DNA from: Hydractinia symbiolongicarpus
Taxonomy: Eukaryota; Cnidaria; Hydrozoa; Anthoathecata; Hydractiniidae
Length of the DNA: 64,000 nucleotides
Assembly: GCF_029227915.1 (NCBI RefSeq)
Contig: NC_079876.1
Coordinates: forward strand, 3,722,001-3,786,000
Reading direction: 5' to 3'
The notes below the pieces were generated by a model. That model was not told the origin of the DNA. It searched no databases and was given only the letters and a program-made list of their open reading frames with translations. The translations under genes and the position numbers were made by a program. This document shows, piece by piece, positions 51,953-64,000 of this stretch (position 1 is the stretch's first letter; each line of letters begins with the position of its first letter).

Positions 51953-52150
51953 TCAGGTCACAGTCCAAATTTAGTTTAATTAAGTCCCACAGTCAATCGT
52001 TTCATTGTTAAAAGCGATGCAATCTAGTAATATCAGAAAAATATCGCTAAATACATGTTGGTACGAATATGTGACCCAACCATTGTAACTCAAACGGACT
52101 GACACCGTTAGAAAGTCAATTAAATGTAGTTTTTGAAACTGTCTCTATTC

Positions 52151-55100
52151 TTCAGCGCGCGATAACGGCTAGGATTGGTCACACGGTAAAGAATGATTTC
52201 TTTATGTAAATTTTTAAATGAAGCGCTACCACAGCGCCAAGTGTAATCGCTGAGTTCCGGCGATCACGCCAAATTAAGAAGACTGTTTTTTCTTGGAGTC
52301 CAATTGTCTCATTTATCACATTTATCAGGTCACAGTCCAAATTTAGTTTAATTAAGTCCCACAGTCAATCGTTTCATTGTTAAAAGCGATGCAATCTAGT
52401 AATATCAGAAAAATATCGCTAAATACATGTTGGTACGAATATGTGACCCAACCATTGTAACTCAAACGGACTGACACCGTTAGAAAGTCAATTAAATGTA
52501 GTTTTTGAAACTGTCTCTATTCTTCAGCGCGCGATAACGGCTAGGATTGGTCCCACGGTAAAGAATGACTTATTTATCTAAATTTTGAAATAAAGCGCTA
52601 CCACAGCGCCCAATGTAATCGCTGAGTTCCGGCAAGCACATCCAATTAAAAAGAATGTTATTTCTTGGAGTCCAATTGTCTCATTTATCACATTTATCAG
52701 TTCGCAGTCCAAAGATAGTTCAATTAAGTCCCGCAGTCAATCGTTTTATTGTTAAAAGCGATGCAATCTAGTAATATCAGAAAAATATCGCTAAATACAT
52801 GTTGGTACGAATATGTGACCCAACCATTGTAACTCAAACGGAAAGACACCGTTACAAAGTCAATGAAATGTAGCTTTTGAAACTGTCGCTATTCTTCAGC
52901 GCGCGATAACGGCTAGGATTGGTCCCACGGTAAAAAATAACTTATTTATCTAAATTTTTAAATGAAGCGCTACCACAGCGCCCAGTGTAATCCCTGAGTT
53001 CCGTCAATCATGTCAAATTAAGATGAATGTTATTTCTTGGAGTCCAATTGTCTTATTTATCACATTTATCAGGTCACAGTCCAAAGTTAGTTCAATTAAG
53101 TCCAACATACAATTGTTTCACTGTTAAAAGCGATGCAACCTAGTAATATTAGATAAATATCGCTAAACACATGGTGGTATGAATATGTGACCCAACCATT
53201 GTAACTCAAACGGACTGACACCGTTAGAAAGTCAATTAAATGTAGTTTTTGAAACTGTCTCTATTCTTCAGCGCGCGATAACGGCTAGGATTGGTCCCAC
53301 GGTAAAGAATGACTTATTTATCTAAATTTTGAAATAAAGCGCTACCACAGCAGCCCAATGTAATCGCTGAGTTCCGGCAAGCACATCCAATTAAGAAGAA
53401 TGTTATTTCTTGGAGTCCAATTGCCTCATTTATCACATTTATCAGGTCGCAGTCCAAAGATAGTTCAATTAAGTCCCACAGTCAATCGTTTTATTGTTAA
53501 AAGCGATGCAATCTAGTAATATCAGAAAAATATCGCTAAATACATGTTGGTACGAATATGTGACCCAACCATTGTAACTCAAACGGACAGACACCGTTAC
53601 AAAGTCAATGAAATGTAGCTTTTGAAACTGTCGCTATTCTTCAGCGCGCGATAACGGCTAGGATTGGTCCCACGGTAAAAAATAACTTATTTATCTAAAT
53701 TTTTAAATGAAGCGCTACCACAGCGCCCAGTGTAATCGCTGAGTTCCGTCAATCATGTCAAATTAAGATGAATCTTATTTCTTGGAGTCCAATTGTCTTA
53801 TTTATCACATTTATCAGGTCAAAGTCCAAAGTTAGTTCAATTAAGTCCAACATACAATTGTTTCACTGTTAAAAGCGATGCAACCTAGTAATATCAGATA
53901 AATATCGCTACATACATGGTGGTATGAATATGTGACCCAACCGTTGTAACACAAACCGATTGATACTGTTAGAAAGTCAATGAAATGTAGTTTTTGAAAC
54001 AGTCTCTATTTCTTCAGCGCGGGATAACGGCTAGGATTGCTCCCACAGTAAAAAATGACTTATTCATCTCAATTTTTAAATGAAGCGCTACCACAGCGGC
54101 CAGTGTAATCGCTGAGTTCGGCAATCACGTCAAATTAAGAAGGATGTTATTTCTTGGAGTCCAATTGTCTCATTTATCAAATTTATCAGGTCACAGTCCA
54201 AAGTTAGTTCAATTAAGTCCCACAGTCAATCGTTTCATTGTTAAAAGCTATGCAACCTAGTAATATCAGAAAAATATCGCTAAAAACATGTTAGTACGAA
54301 TATGTGACCCAACCGTTGTAACTCAAACGGACTGACACCGTTAGAAAGGAAATGAGATGTAATTTTTGAACCTTTCGCTATTTCTTCAGCGCGCGATAAC
54401 GGCTAGGATTGGTCACACGGTAAAGAATGATTTCTTTATGTAAATTTTTAAATGAAGCGCTACCACAGCGCCAAGTGTAATCGCTGAGTTCCGGCGATCA
54501 CGCCAAATTAAGAAGACTGTTTTTTCTTGGAGTCCAATTGTCTCATTTATCACATTTATCAGGTCACAGTCCAAATTTAGTTTAATTAAGTCCCACAGTC
54601 AATCGTTTCATTGTTAAAAGCGATGCAATCTAGTAATATCAGAAAAATATCGCTAAATACATGTTGGTACGAATATGTGACCCAACCATTGTAACTCAAA
54701 CGGACTGACACCGTTAGAAAGTCAATTAAATGTAGTTTTTGAAACTGTCTCTATTCTTCAGCGCGCGATAACGGCTAGGATTGGTCCCACGGTAAAGAAT
54801 GACTTATTTATCTAAATTTTGAAATAAAGCCCTACCACAGCGCCCAATGTAATCGCTGAGTTCCGGCAAGCACATCCAATTAAGAAGAATGTTATTTCTT
54901 GGAGTCCAATTGTCTCATTTATCACATTTATCAGTTCGCAGTCCAAAGATAGTTCAATTAAGTCCCGCAGTCAATCGTTTTATTGTTAAAAGCGATGCAA
55001 TCTAGTAATATCAGAAAAATATCGGTAAATACATGTTGGTACGAATATGTGACCCAACCATTGTAACTCAAACGGACAGACACCGTTACAAAGTCAATGA

Positions 55101-56618
55101 AATGTAGCTTTTGAAACTGTCGCTATTCTTCAGCGCGCGATAACGGCTAGGATTGGTCCCACGGTAAAAAATAACTTATTTATCTAAATTTTTAAATGAA
55201 GCGCTACCACAGCGCCCAGTGTAATCCCTGAGTTCCGTCAATCATGTCAAATTAAGATGAATGTTATTTCTTGGAGTCCAATTGTCTTATTTATCACATT
55301 TATCAGGTCACAGTCCAAAGTTAGTTCAATTAAGTCCAACATACAATTGTTTCACTGTTAAAAGCGATGCAACCTAGTAATATTAGATAAATATCGCTAA
55401 ACACATGGTGGTATGAATATGTGACCCAACCATTGTAACTCAAACGGACTGACACCGTTAGAAAGTCAATTAAATGTAGTTTTTGAAACTGTCTCTATTC
55501 TTCAGCGCGCGATAACGGCTAGGATTGGTCCCACGGTAAAGAATGACTTATTTATCTAAATTTTGAAATAAAGCGCTACCACAGCAGCCCAATGTAATCG
55601 CTGAGTTCCGGCAAGCACATCCAATTAAGAAGAATGTTATTTCTTGGAGTCCAATTGCCTCATTTATCACATTTATCAGGTCGCAGTCCAAAGATAGTTC
55701 AATTAAGTCCCACAGTCAATCGTTTTATTGTTAAAATCGATGCAATCTAGTAATATCAGAAAAATATCGCTAAATACATGTTGGTACGAATATGTGACCC
55801 AACCATTGTAACTCAAACGGACAGACACCGTTACAAAGTCAATGAAATGTAGCTTTTGAAACTGTCGCTATTCTTCAGCGCGCGATAACGGCTAGGATTG
55901 GTCCCACGGTAAAAAATAACTTATTTATCTAAATTTTTAAATGAAGCGCTACCACAGCGCCCAGTGTAATCGCTGAGTTCCGTCAATCATGTCAAATTAA
56001 GATGAATCTTATTTCTTGGAGTCCAATTGTCTTATTTATCACATTTATCAGGTCAAAGTCCAAAGTTAGTTCAATTAAGTCCAACATACAATTGTTTCAC
56101 TGTTAAAAGCGATGCAACCTAGTAATATCAGATAAATATCGCTAAATACATGGTGGTATGAATATGTGACCCAACCGTTGTAACACAAACCGATTGATAC
56201 TGTTAGAAAGTCAATGAAATGTAGTTTTTGAAACAGTCTCTATTTCTTCAGCGCGGGATAACGGCTAGGATTGCTCCCACAGTAAAAAATGACTTATTCA
56301 TCTAAATTTTTAAATGAAGCGCTACCACAGCGGCCAGTGTAATCGCTGAGTTCGGCAATCACGTCAAATTAAGAAGGATGTTATTTCTTGGAGTCCAATT
56401 GTCTCATTTATCAAATTTATCAGGTCACAGTCCAAAGTTAGTTCAATTAAGTCCCACAGTCAATCGTTTCATTGTTAAAAGCTATGCAACCTAGTAATAT
56501 CAGAAAAATATCGTTAAATACATGTTAGTACGAATATGTGACCCAACCGTTGTAACTCAAACAGACTGACACCGTTAGAAAGTCAATGAAATGTAGTTTT
56601 TGAAACTTTCGCTATTTC
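52151..56618 (+). repeat. Tandem 6-monomer HOR (H-I-J-I'-J'-K), period 2234 bp, two copies
   Basis: Starts 52151, 52523, 52895, 53267, 53640, 54013 recur as 54385, 54757, 55129, 55501, 55874, 56247, each 2234 bp apart. Both copies share ATCAGTTCGCAG, GTCCCGCAGTC, CAGCAGCCCAATG (one inserted base, 53350 and 55584) and TTGCCTCATTT. The few differences include GGAAAGACACC (52842) against GGACAGACACC, CTACATACATGG (53909) against CTAAATACATGG, and the end of the K monomer, which is H-like in the first copy and generic in the second. Confidence 0.93.
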
Positions 56619-57736
56619 TTCAGCGCGCGATAACGGCTAGGATTGGTCGCACGGTAAAGAATGATTTATTTATCTAAACTTTTAAATGAAGCGCTACCAC
56701 AGCGCCCAGTGTAATCGTTGAGTTCCGGCAATCATGTCAAATGAAGATGAAAGTTATTTCTTGGAGTCCAATTATCTCATTTATCACATTTATCAGGTCA
56801 CAGTCCAAAGTTAGTTCAATTAAGTCCCACATTCAATCTTTCACTGTTAAAAGCGATGCAACCTAGTAATAACAGATAAATATCGCTAAATACATGTTGG
56901 TACGAATATGTGACGCAACCATTGTAACTCAAACGGACTGACATCGTAGAAAGTCAGTGAAATGTAGTATTTGAAACTGTCTCCATTTCTGCAGCGCGCG
57001 CTAAAGGCTGGGATTGGTCCCACAGTTAAAAAATGACTTTTTTATCTTAATTTTTAAATGAAGCGCTACCACAGCGCCCAGTGTAATCGCTGAGTTCCGG
57101 CAATCATGTCAAATTAAGATGAATGTTATTTCTTGGAGTCCAATTGTCTCATATATCACATTTATCAGGTCACAGTCCAAAGTTAGTTCAATTAAGTCCC
57201 ACAGTCAATCGTTTCATTGTTAAAAGCGATGCAACCTAGTATTATCAGAAAAACATCGCTAAATACATGTTGGTACGAATATGTGATTCAACCGTTGTAA
57301 CACAAACGGTTTGATACTGTTAGAAAGTCAATGAAATATAGGTTTTAAAACTGTCTCTATTTCTTCAGCGCGGAATAACGGCTAGGATTGGTCCCACAGT
57401 AAAAAATGACTTATTCATCTCAATTTTTAAATGAAGCGCTACAACAGCGCCCAGAGTAATCGCTGAGTTCTGGCAAACATGTCAAATTAAGATGACTGTT
57501 ATTTCATGGAGTCCAATTGTCTCATTTATCACATTTATCAGGTTGCAGTCCAAAGATAGTTCAATTAAGTCCCACAGTCAATCGTTTCACTGTTAAAAGC
57601 GATACAACCTAGTAATACCGGAAAGATATCACGAAATACATGTTGGTTCGAATATGTGACTCAACCGTTGTAACACAAACGGATTTATACTGTTAGAAAG
57701 TCAATGAAATGTAGTTTTTGAAACTGTCTCTATTTC
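56619..57736 (+). repeat. Three mixed monomers downstream of the 6-mer block
   Basis: Starts 56619, 56990 and 57364. The monomer at 56619 has GGTCGCACGGTAAAG and CAAATGAAGATGAAAG; that at 56990 begins TGCAGCGCGCTAAAGGCTGGG. The first two recur at 61464 and 61835, 4845 bp downstream. The third (57364, GGAATAACGG) has no copy further right. The TGCAGCG start at 56990 is a single-base change absent from the copy at 61835. Confidence 0.82.
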
Positions 57737-59770
57737 TTCAGCGCGGGATAACGGCTAGGATTGGTCCCACAGTAAAAAATGACATATTAATCTCAATTTT
57801 TAAATGAAGCGCTACCACAGCGCCCAGTGTAATCGCTGAGTTCCGGCAATCATGTCAAATTAAGAAGAATGTCATTTCTTGGAGTCCAATTGTCTCACTT
57901 ATAACATTTATAACGTCACAGTCCAAAATCAGTTCAATTTAGTCCCACAGTCAATCGTTTCACTGTTAAAAGCAATACAACCTATTAATATGAGAAAAAT
58001 ATCGCCAAATGCTTGTTTGTACGAATATGTGACACAAACGTTCTAACTCAAATGGACTGATACTGTTAGAAAGTCATTGAAATGTAGTTCTTGAAGTTGT
58101 CAATATTTCTTCAGCGCGGCCTAACGGCTACGATTGCTCCCACAGTACAAAATGACTTATTTATCTACATTTTTAAATGAAGCGCTACAACAGCGGCCAG
58201 TGTAATCGCTGAGTTCCGGCAATCACGTCAAATTAAGAAGAATGTTACTTCTTGGAGTCCAATTGTCTCATTTATCAAATTTATCAGGTCACAGTCCAAA
58301 GTTAGTTCAATTAAGTCCCACAGTCAATCGTTTCATTGTTAAAAGCTATGCAACCTAGTAATTTCAGAAAAATATCGCTAAAAACATGTTAGTACGAATA
58401 TGTGACCCAACCGTTGTAACTCAAACGGACTGACACCGTTAGAAAGGAAATGAGATGTAATTTTTGAACCTTTCGCTATTTCTTCAGCGCGCGATAAAGG
58501 CTAGGATTGGTCACACGGTAAAGAATGATTTCTTTATGTAAATTTTTAAATGAAGCGCTACCACAGCGCCAAGTGTAATCGCTGAGTTCCGGCGATCACG
58601 CCAAATTAAGAAGACTGTTTTTTCTTGGAGTCCAATTGTCTCATTTATCACATTTATCAGGTTGCAGTCCAAAGATAGCTCAATTAAGTCCCACAGTCAA
58701 TCGTTTCACTGTTAAAAGCGATACAACCTAGTAATACCGGAAAGATATCACGAAATACATGTTGGTACGAATATGTGACTCAACCGTTGTAACACAAACG
58801 GATTTATACTGTTAGAAAGTCAATGAAATGTAGTTTTTGAAACTGTCTCTATTTCTTCAGCGCGGGATAACGGCTAGGATTGGTCCCACAGTAAAAAATG
58901 ACATATTAATCTCAATTTTTAAATGAAGCGCTACCACAGCGCCCAGTGTAATCGCTGAGTTCCGGCAATCATGTCAAATTAAGAAGAATGTCATTTCTTG
59001 GAGTCCAATTGTCTCACTTATAACATTTATAACGTCACAGTCCAAAATCAGTTCAATTTAGTCCCACAGTCAATCGTTTCACTATTAAAAGCAATACAAC
59101 CTATTAATATGAGAAAAATATCGCCAAATGCTTGTTTGTACGAATATGTGACACAAACGTTCTAACTCAAATGGACTGATACTGTTAGAAAGTCATTGAA
59201 ATGTAGTTCTTGAAGTTGTCAATATTTCTTCAGCGCGGCCTAACGGCTACGATTGCTCCCACAGTACAAAATGACTTATTTATCTACATTTTTAAATGAA
59301 GCGCTACAACAGCGGCCAGTGTAATCGCTGAGTTCCGGCAATCACGTCAAATTAAGAAGAATGTTACTTCTTGGAGTCCAATTGTCTCATTTATCAAATT
59401 TATCAGGTCACAGTCCAAAGTTAGTTCAATTAAGTCCCACAGTCAATCGTTTCATTGTTAAAAGCTATGCAACCTAGTAATATCAGAAAAATATCGCTAA
59501 AAACATGTTAGTACGAATATGTGACCCAACCGTTGTAACTCAAACGGACTGACACCGTTAGAAAGGAAATGAGATGTAATTTTTGAACCTTTCGCTATTT
59601 CTTCAGCGCGCGATAAAGGCTAGGATTGGTCACACGGTAAAGAATGATTTCTTTATGTAAATTTTTAAATGAAGCGCTACCACAGCGCCAAGTGTAATCG
59701 CTGAGTTCCGGCGATCACGCCAAATTAAGAAGACTGTTTTTTCTTGGAGTCCAATTGTCTCATTTATCAC
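57737..59770 (+). repeat. Tandem 3-monomer HOR (L-M-H), period 1119 bp, ~1.8 copies
   Basis: L at 57737 and 58856 (ACATATTAATCTCAATTTT), M at 58110 and 59229 (GCGGCCTAACGGCTACG), H at 58483 and 59602 (GGTCACACGGTAAAG). The H monomer at 58483 ends in a different type (GGTTGCAGTCCAAAGATAGC, then B-like ATACCGG), and that same chimera recurs at 62209. Compared with the O-L-M-H order at 44-45 kb, the O monomer is missing here. Confidence 0.9.
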
Positions 59771-62144
59771 ATTTATCAGGTCACAGTCCAAATTTAGTTT
59801 AATTAAGTCCCACAGTCAATCGTTTCATTGTTAAAAGCGATGCAATCTAGTAATATCAGAAAAATATCGCTAAATACATGTTGGTACGAATATGTGACCC
59901 AACCATTGTAACTCAAACGGACTGACACCGTTAGAAAGTCAATTAAATGTAGTTTTTGAAACTGTCTCTATTCTTCAGCGCGCGATAACGGCTAGGATTG
60001 GTCCCACGGTAAAGAATGACTTATTTATCTAAATTTTGAAATAAAGCGCTACCACAGCGCCCAATGTAATCGCTGAGTTCCGGCAAGCACATCCAATTAA
60101 GAAGAATGTTATTTCTTGGAGTCCAATTGTCTCATTTATCACATTTATCAGGTCGCAGTCCAAAGACAGTTCAATTAAGTCCCACAGTCAATCGTTTTAT
60201 TGTTAAAAGCGATGCAATCTAGTAATATTAGATAAATATCGCTAAACACATGGTGGTATGAATATGTGACCCAACCATTGTAACTCAAACGGACTGACAC
60301 CGTTAGAAAGTCAATTAAATGTAGTTTTTGAAACTGTCTCTATTCTTCAGCGCGCGATAACGGCTAGGATTGGTCCCACGGTAAAGAATGACTTATTTAT
60401 CTAAATTTTGAAATAAGGCGCTACCACAGCAGCCCAATGTAATCGCTGAGTTCCGGCAAGCACATCCAATTAAGAAGAATGTTATTTCTTGGAGTCCAAT
60501 TGCCTCATTTATCACATTTATCAGGTCGCAGTCCAAAGATAGTTCAATTAAGTCCCACAGTCAATCGTTTTATTGTTAAAAGCGATGCAATCTAGTAATA
60601 TCAGAAAAATATCGCTAAATACATGTTGGTACGAATATGTGACCCAACCATTGTAACTCAAACGGACAGACACCGTTACAAAGTCAATGAAATGTAGCTT
60701 TTGAAACTGTCGCTATTCTTCAGCGCGCGATAACGGCTAGGATTGGTCACACGGTAAAAAATAACTTATTTATCTAAATTTTTAAATGAAGCGCTACCAC
60801 AGCGCCCAGTGTAATTGCTGAGTTCCGTCAATCATGTCAAATTAAGATGAATCTTATTTCTTGGAGTCCAATTGTCTTATTTATCACATTTATCAGGTCA
60901 AAGTCCAAAGTTAGTTCAATTAAGTCCAACATACAATTGTTTCACTGTTAAAAGCGATGCAACCTAGTAATATCAGATAAATATCGCTAAATACATGGTG
61001 GTATGAATATGTGACCCAACCGTTGTAACACAAACTGATTGATACTGTTAGAAAGTCAATGAAATGTACTTTTTGAAACAGTCTCTATTTCTTCAGCGCG
61101 GGATAACGGCTAGGAATGCTCCCACAGTAAAAAATGACTTATTCATCTAAATTTTTAAATGAAGCGCTACCACAGCGGCCAGTGTAATCGCTGAGTTCGG
61201 CAATCACGTCAAATTAAGAAGAATGTTATTTCTTGGAGTCCAATTGTCTCATTTATCAAATTTATCAGGTCACAGTCCAAAGTTAGTTCAATTAAGTCCC
61301 ACAGTCAATCGTTTCATTGTTAAAAGCTATGCAACCTAGTAATATCAGAAAAATATCGTTAAATACATGTTAGTACGAATATGTGACCCAACCGTTGTAA
61401 CTCAAACAGACTGACACCGTTAGAAAGTCAATGAAATGTAGTTTTTGAAACTTTCGCTATTTCTTCAGCGCGCGATAACGGCTAGGATTGGTCGCACGGT
61501 AAAGAATGATTTATTTATCTAAACTTTTAAATGAAGCGCTACCACAGCGCCCAGTGTAATCGTTGAGTTCCGGCAATCATGTCAAATGAAGATGAAAGTT
61601 ATTTCTTGGAGTCCAATTATCTCATTTATCACATTTATCAGGTCACAGTCCAAAGTTAGTTCAATTAAGTCCCACATTCAATCTTTCACTGTTAAAAGCG
61701 ATGCAACCTAGTAATAACAGATAAATATCGCTAAATACATGTTGGTACGAATATGTGACGCAACCATTGTAACTCAAACGGACTGACATCGTAGAAAGTC
61801 AGTGAAATGTAGTATTTGAAACTGTCTCCATTTCTTCAGCGCGCGCTAAAGGCTGGGATTGGTCCCACAGTTAAAAAATGACTTTTTTATCTTAATTTTT
61901 AAATGAAGCGCTACCACAGCGCCCAGTGTAATCGCTGAGTTCCAGCAATCATGTCAAATTAAGAAGAATGTTATTTCTTGGAGTCCAATTGTCTCATATA
62001 TCACATTTATCAGGTCACAGTCCAAAGTTAGTTCAATTAAGTCCCACAGTCAATCGTTTCATTGTTAAAAGCGATGCAACCTAGTATTATCAGAAAAACA
62101 TCGCTAAATACATGTTGGTACGAATATGTGATTCAACCGTTGTA
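59602..62144 (+). repeat. Copy of 54385-57299 lacking one monomer
   Basis: H (59602), I/J fusion (59974), I' (60346), J' (60719), K (61092), 61464 and 61835 correspond to 54385, 54757 plus 55129, 55501, 55874, 56247, 56619 and 56990. The offset is 5217 bp before the fusion and 4845 bp after it, a difference of exactly 372 bp. The fusion starts as I (TTTTGAAATAAAGCG) and ends as J (ATTAGATAAATATCG, CATGGTGGTATG), with the switch near 60225. Confidence 0.92.
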
Positions 62145-63395
62145 ACTCAAACGGACTGACACCGTTAGAAAGGAAATGAGATGTAATTTTTGAACCATTC
62201 GCTATTTCTTCAGCGCGCGATAAAGGCTAGGATTGGTCACACGGTAAAGAATGATTTCTTTATGTAAATTTTTAAATGAAGCGCTACCACAGCGCCAAGT
62301 GTAATCGCTGAGTTCCGGCGATCACGCCAAATTAAGAAGACTGTTTTTTCTTGGAGTCCAATTGTCTCATTTATCACATTTATCAGGTTGCAGTCCAAAG
62401 ATAGCTCAATTAAGTCCCACAGTCAATCGTTTCACTGTTAAAAGCGATACAACCTAGTAATACCGGAAAGATATCACGAAATACATGTTGGTACGAATAT
62501 GTGACTCAACCGTTGTAACACAAACGGATTTATACTGTTAGAAAGTCAATGAAATGTAGTTTTTGAAACTGTCTCTATTTCTTCAGCGCGGGATAACGGC
62601 TAGGATTGGTCCCACAGTAAAAAATGACATATTAATCTCAATTTTTAAATGAAGCGCTATCACAGCGCCCAGTGTAATCGCTGAGTTCCGGCAATCATGT
62701 CAAATTAAGAAGAATGTCATTTCTTGGAGTCCAATTGTCTCACTTATAACATTTATAACGTCACAGTCCAAAATCAGTTCAATTTAGTCCCACAGTCAAT
62801 CGTTTCACTGTTAAAAGCAATACAACCTATTAATATGAGAAAAATATCGCGAAATGCTTGTTTGTACGAATATGTGACACAAACGTTCTAACTCAAATGG
62901 ACTGATACTGTTAGAAAGTCATTGAAATGTAGTTCTTGAAGTTGTCAATATTTCTTCAGCGCGGCCTAACGGCTACGATTGCTCCCACAGTACAAAATGA
63001 CTTATTTATCTACATTTTTAAATGAAGCGCTACAACAGCGGCCAGTGTAATCGCTGAGTTCCGGCAATCACGTCAAATTAAGAAGAATGTTACTTCTTGG
63101 AGTCCAATTGTCTCATTTATCAAATTTATCAGGTCACAGTCCAAAGTTAGTTCAATTAAGTCCCACAGTCAATCGTTTCATTGTTAAAAGCTATGCAAGC
63201 TAGTAATATCAGAAAAATATCGCTAAAAACATGTTAGTACGAATATGTGACCCAACCGTTGTAACTCAAACGGACTGACACCGTTAGAAAGGAAATGAGA
63301 TGTAATTTTTGAACCTTTCGCTATTTCTTCAGCGCGCGATAAAGGCTAGGATTGGTCACACGGTAAAGAATGATTTCTTTATGTAAATTTTTAAA
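62145..63395 (+). repeat. Copy of the H-L-M-H segment (3726 bp downstream of 58483)
   Basis: Monomers at 62209 (H chimera), 62582 (L), 62955 (M) and the start of 63328 (H) match 58483, 58856, 59229 and 59602 at an offset of 3726 bp (10 monomers). Markers such as GGTTGCAGTCCAAAGATAGC are shared. Small differences include GCGCTATCACAGCG at 62653 and ATGCAAGCTAG at 63195. Confidence 0.88.
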
Positions 63396-64000
63396 TGAAG
63401 CGCTACCACAGCGCCCAATGTAATCGCTGAGTTCCGGCAAGCACATCCAATTAAGAAGAATGTTATTTCTTGGAGTCCAATTGTCTCATTTATCACATTT
63501 ATCAGGTCGCAGTCCAAAGATAGTTCAATTAAGTCCCACAGTCAATCGTTTTATTGTTAAAAGCGATGCAATCTAGTAATATCAGAAAAATATCGCTGAA
63601 TACATGTTGGTACGAATATGTGACCCAACCATTGTAACTCAAACGGACTGACACCGTTAGAAAGTCAATTAAATGCAGTTTTTGAAACTGTCTCTATTCT
63701 TCAGCGCGCGATAACGGCTAGGATTGGTCCCACGGTAAAGAATGACTTATTTATCTAAATTTTGAAATAAAGCGCTACCACAGCGCCCAATGTAATCGCT
63801 GAGTTCCGGCAAGCACATCCAATTAAGAAGAATGTTATTTCTTGGAGTCCAATTGTCTCATTTATCACATTTATCAGGTCGCAGTCCAAAGATAGTTCAA
63901 TTAAGTCCCACAGTCAATCGTTTTATTGTTAAAAGCGATGCAATCTAGTAATATTAGAAAAATATCGCTAAATACATGTTGGTACGAATTTGTGACCCAA
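63328..64000 (+). repeat. H/I fusion monomer and partial I monomer at the window edge
   Basis: The monomer at 63328 begins as H (GATAAAGGCTAGG, TTTCTTTATGTAAATT) and becomes I at about 63395-63410 (GCGCCCAATGTAATC, GCAAGCACATCC). The I monomer at 63700 is cut by the window end after 301 bp. The array clearly continues beyond the window, as it also does on the left, where base 1 happens to fall on the phase marker. Confidence 0.88.

Larger units (their letters stand above)
1..64000 (+). repeat. Satellite DNA array, ~372-bp monomer, head to tail
   Basis: The whole window is a single tandem satellite array. Using the TTCAGCGCG-like motif as phase marker, starts recur at 1, 374, 747, 1120, 1490, 1860, 2232, 2605, 2975, 3345, 3716 and so on to 63700, giving about 172 full monomers and one partial one. 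Almost all are 370-375 bp; seven are short (314, 334 or 335 bp). Orientation never changes and no foreign sequence interrupts the array. Monomers differ from each other at scattered positions, while copies one HOR period apart are nearly identical, the usual mark of unequal exchange in centromeric or pericentromeric satellites. No coding gene, tRNA, rRNA, terminator or promoter is supportable. Chromosomal location and species cannot be told from this window. Confidence 0.98.

Noticed and set aside
1-64000. CRISPR-like or integron-like repeat array
   Set aside because: The repeated unit is the whole ~372 bp with no alternation of short constant repeats and unique spacers, and no associated genes. 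Variation is spread over the unit, as in a satellite.
1-64000. Known satellite families of 340-375 bp, such as the 359-bp satellite of Drosophila or the 360-bp satellite of Tribolium
   Set aside because: Only the length is similar. I do not recognise the sequence as either and cannot run a search, so no family name is given.
1-64000. Inversion or change of strand within the array
   Set aside because: The phase marker and the AATATGTGAC core were followed monomer by monomer and always lie on the plus strand in the same order.

Overview
The window is one uninterrupted block of tandemly repeated satellite DNA. I find no gene, RNA gene, transposon, CRISPR array or unique-sequence island in it. 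All 64 kb is built from about 172 complete monomers and one partial monomer of about 372 bp (mostly 370-375 bp), all head to tail on the same strand. This is the pattern of a centromeric or pericentromeric array of a eukaryote. I do not recognise the satellite family and cannot name the organism. GC is about 37% (hand count of one monomer). CpG is not depleted (about 12-16 per monomer, at or above chance), which fits a genome with little germline CpG methylation, such as many invertebrates, better than a vertebrate or plant; that is inference.

The monomers fall into recognisable subtypes (called A, B, C, D, F, H, I, J, K, L, M, O here) with their own diagnostic bases. They are arranged in higher-order repeats (HORs) whose period changes along the array: 4-mers at 0.9-3.7 kb and 4.1-7.8 kb; an 11-mer at 7.9-14.9 kb; a divergent, deletion-bearing zone at 14.9-19.3 kb; a 5-mer at 19.3-23.0 kb; a second irregular zone at 23.0-24.9 kb; an 11-mer block with a nested 7-mer duplication at 24.9-35.6 kb; dimers at 36.5-38.8 kb; trimers at 38.1-41.1 and 47.4-50.4 kb; 7-kb and 9-kb distant duplicates linking 34.9-38.8, 42.3-47.7 and 49.4-52.0 kb; a 6-mer at 52.2-56.6 kb; and trimers and shuffled copies of these to the end.

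The interest of the window is its record of satellite evolution. It shows nested duplications whose order can be read from shared single-base changes, a dimer array caught with three copies in one place and two in another, exact one-monomer loss through a fusion monomer, an apparent gene-conversion patch, a 59-bp deletion that tags five dispersed monomers, and short inverted repeats in each monomer, at least one of which keeps its symmetry in another subtype through paired changes. The few open reading frames (88 codons, four identical copies; 68 codons on the minus strand) are by-products of the repeat and not genes. Identities and boundaries were read by eye, so boundaries are good to roughly 10-30 bp and no alignment scores are given.
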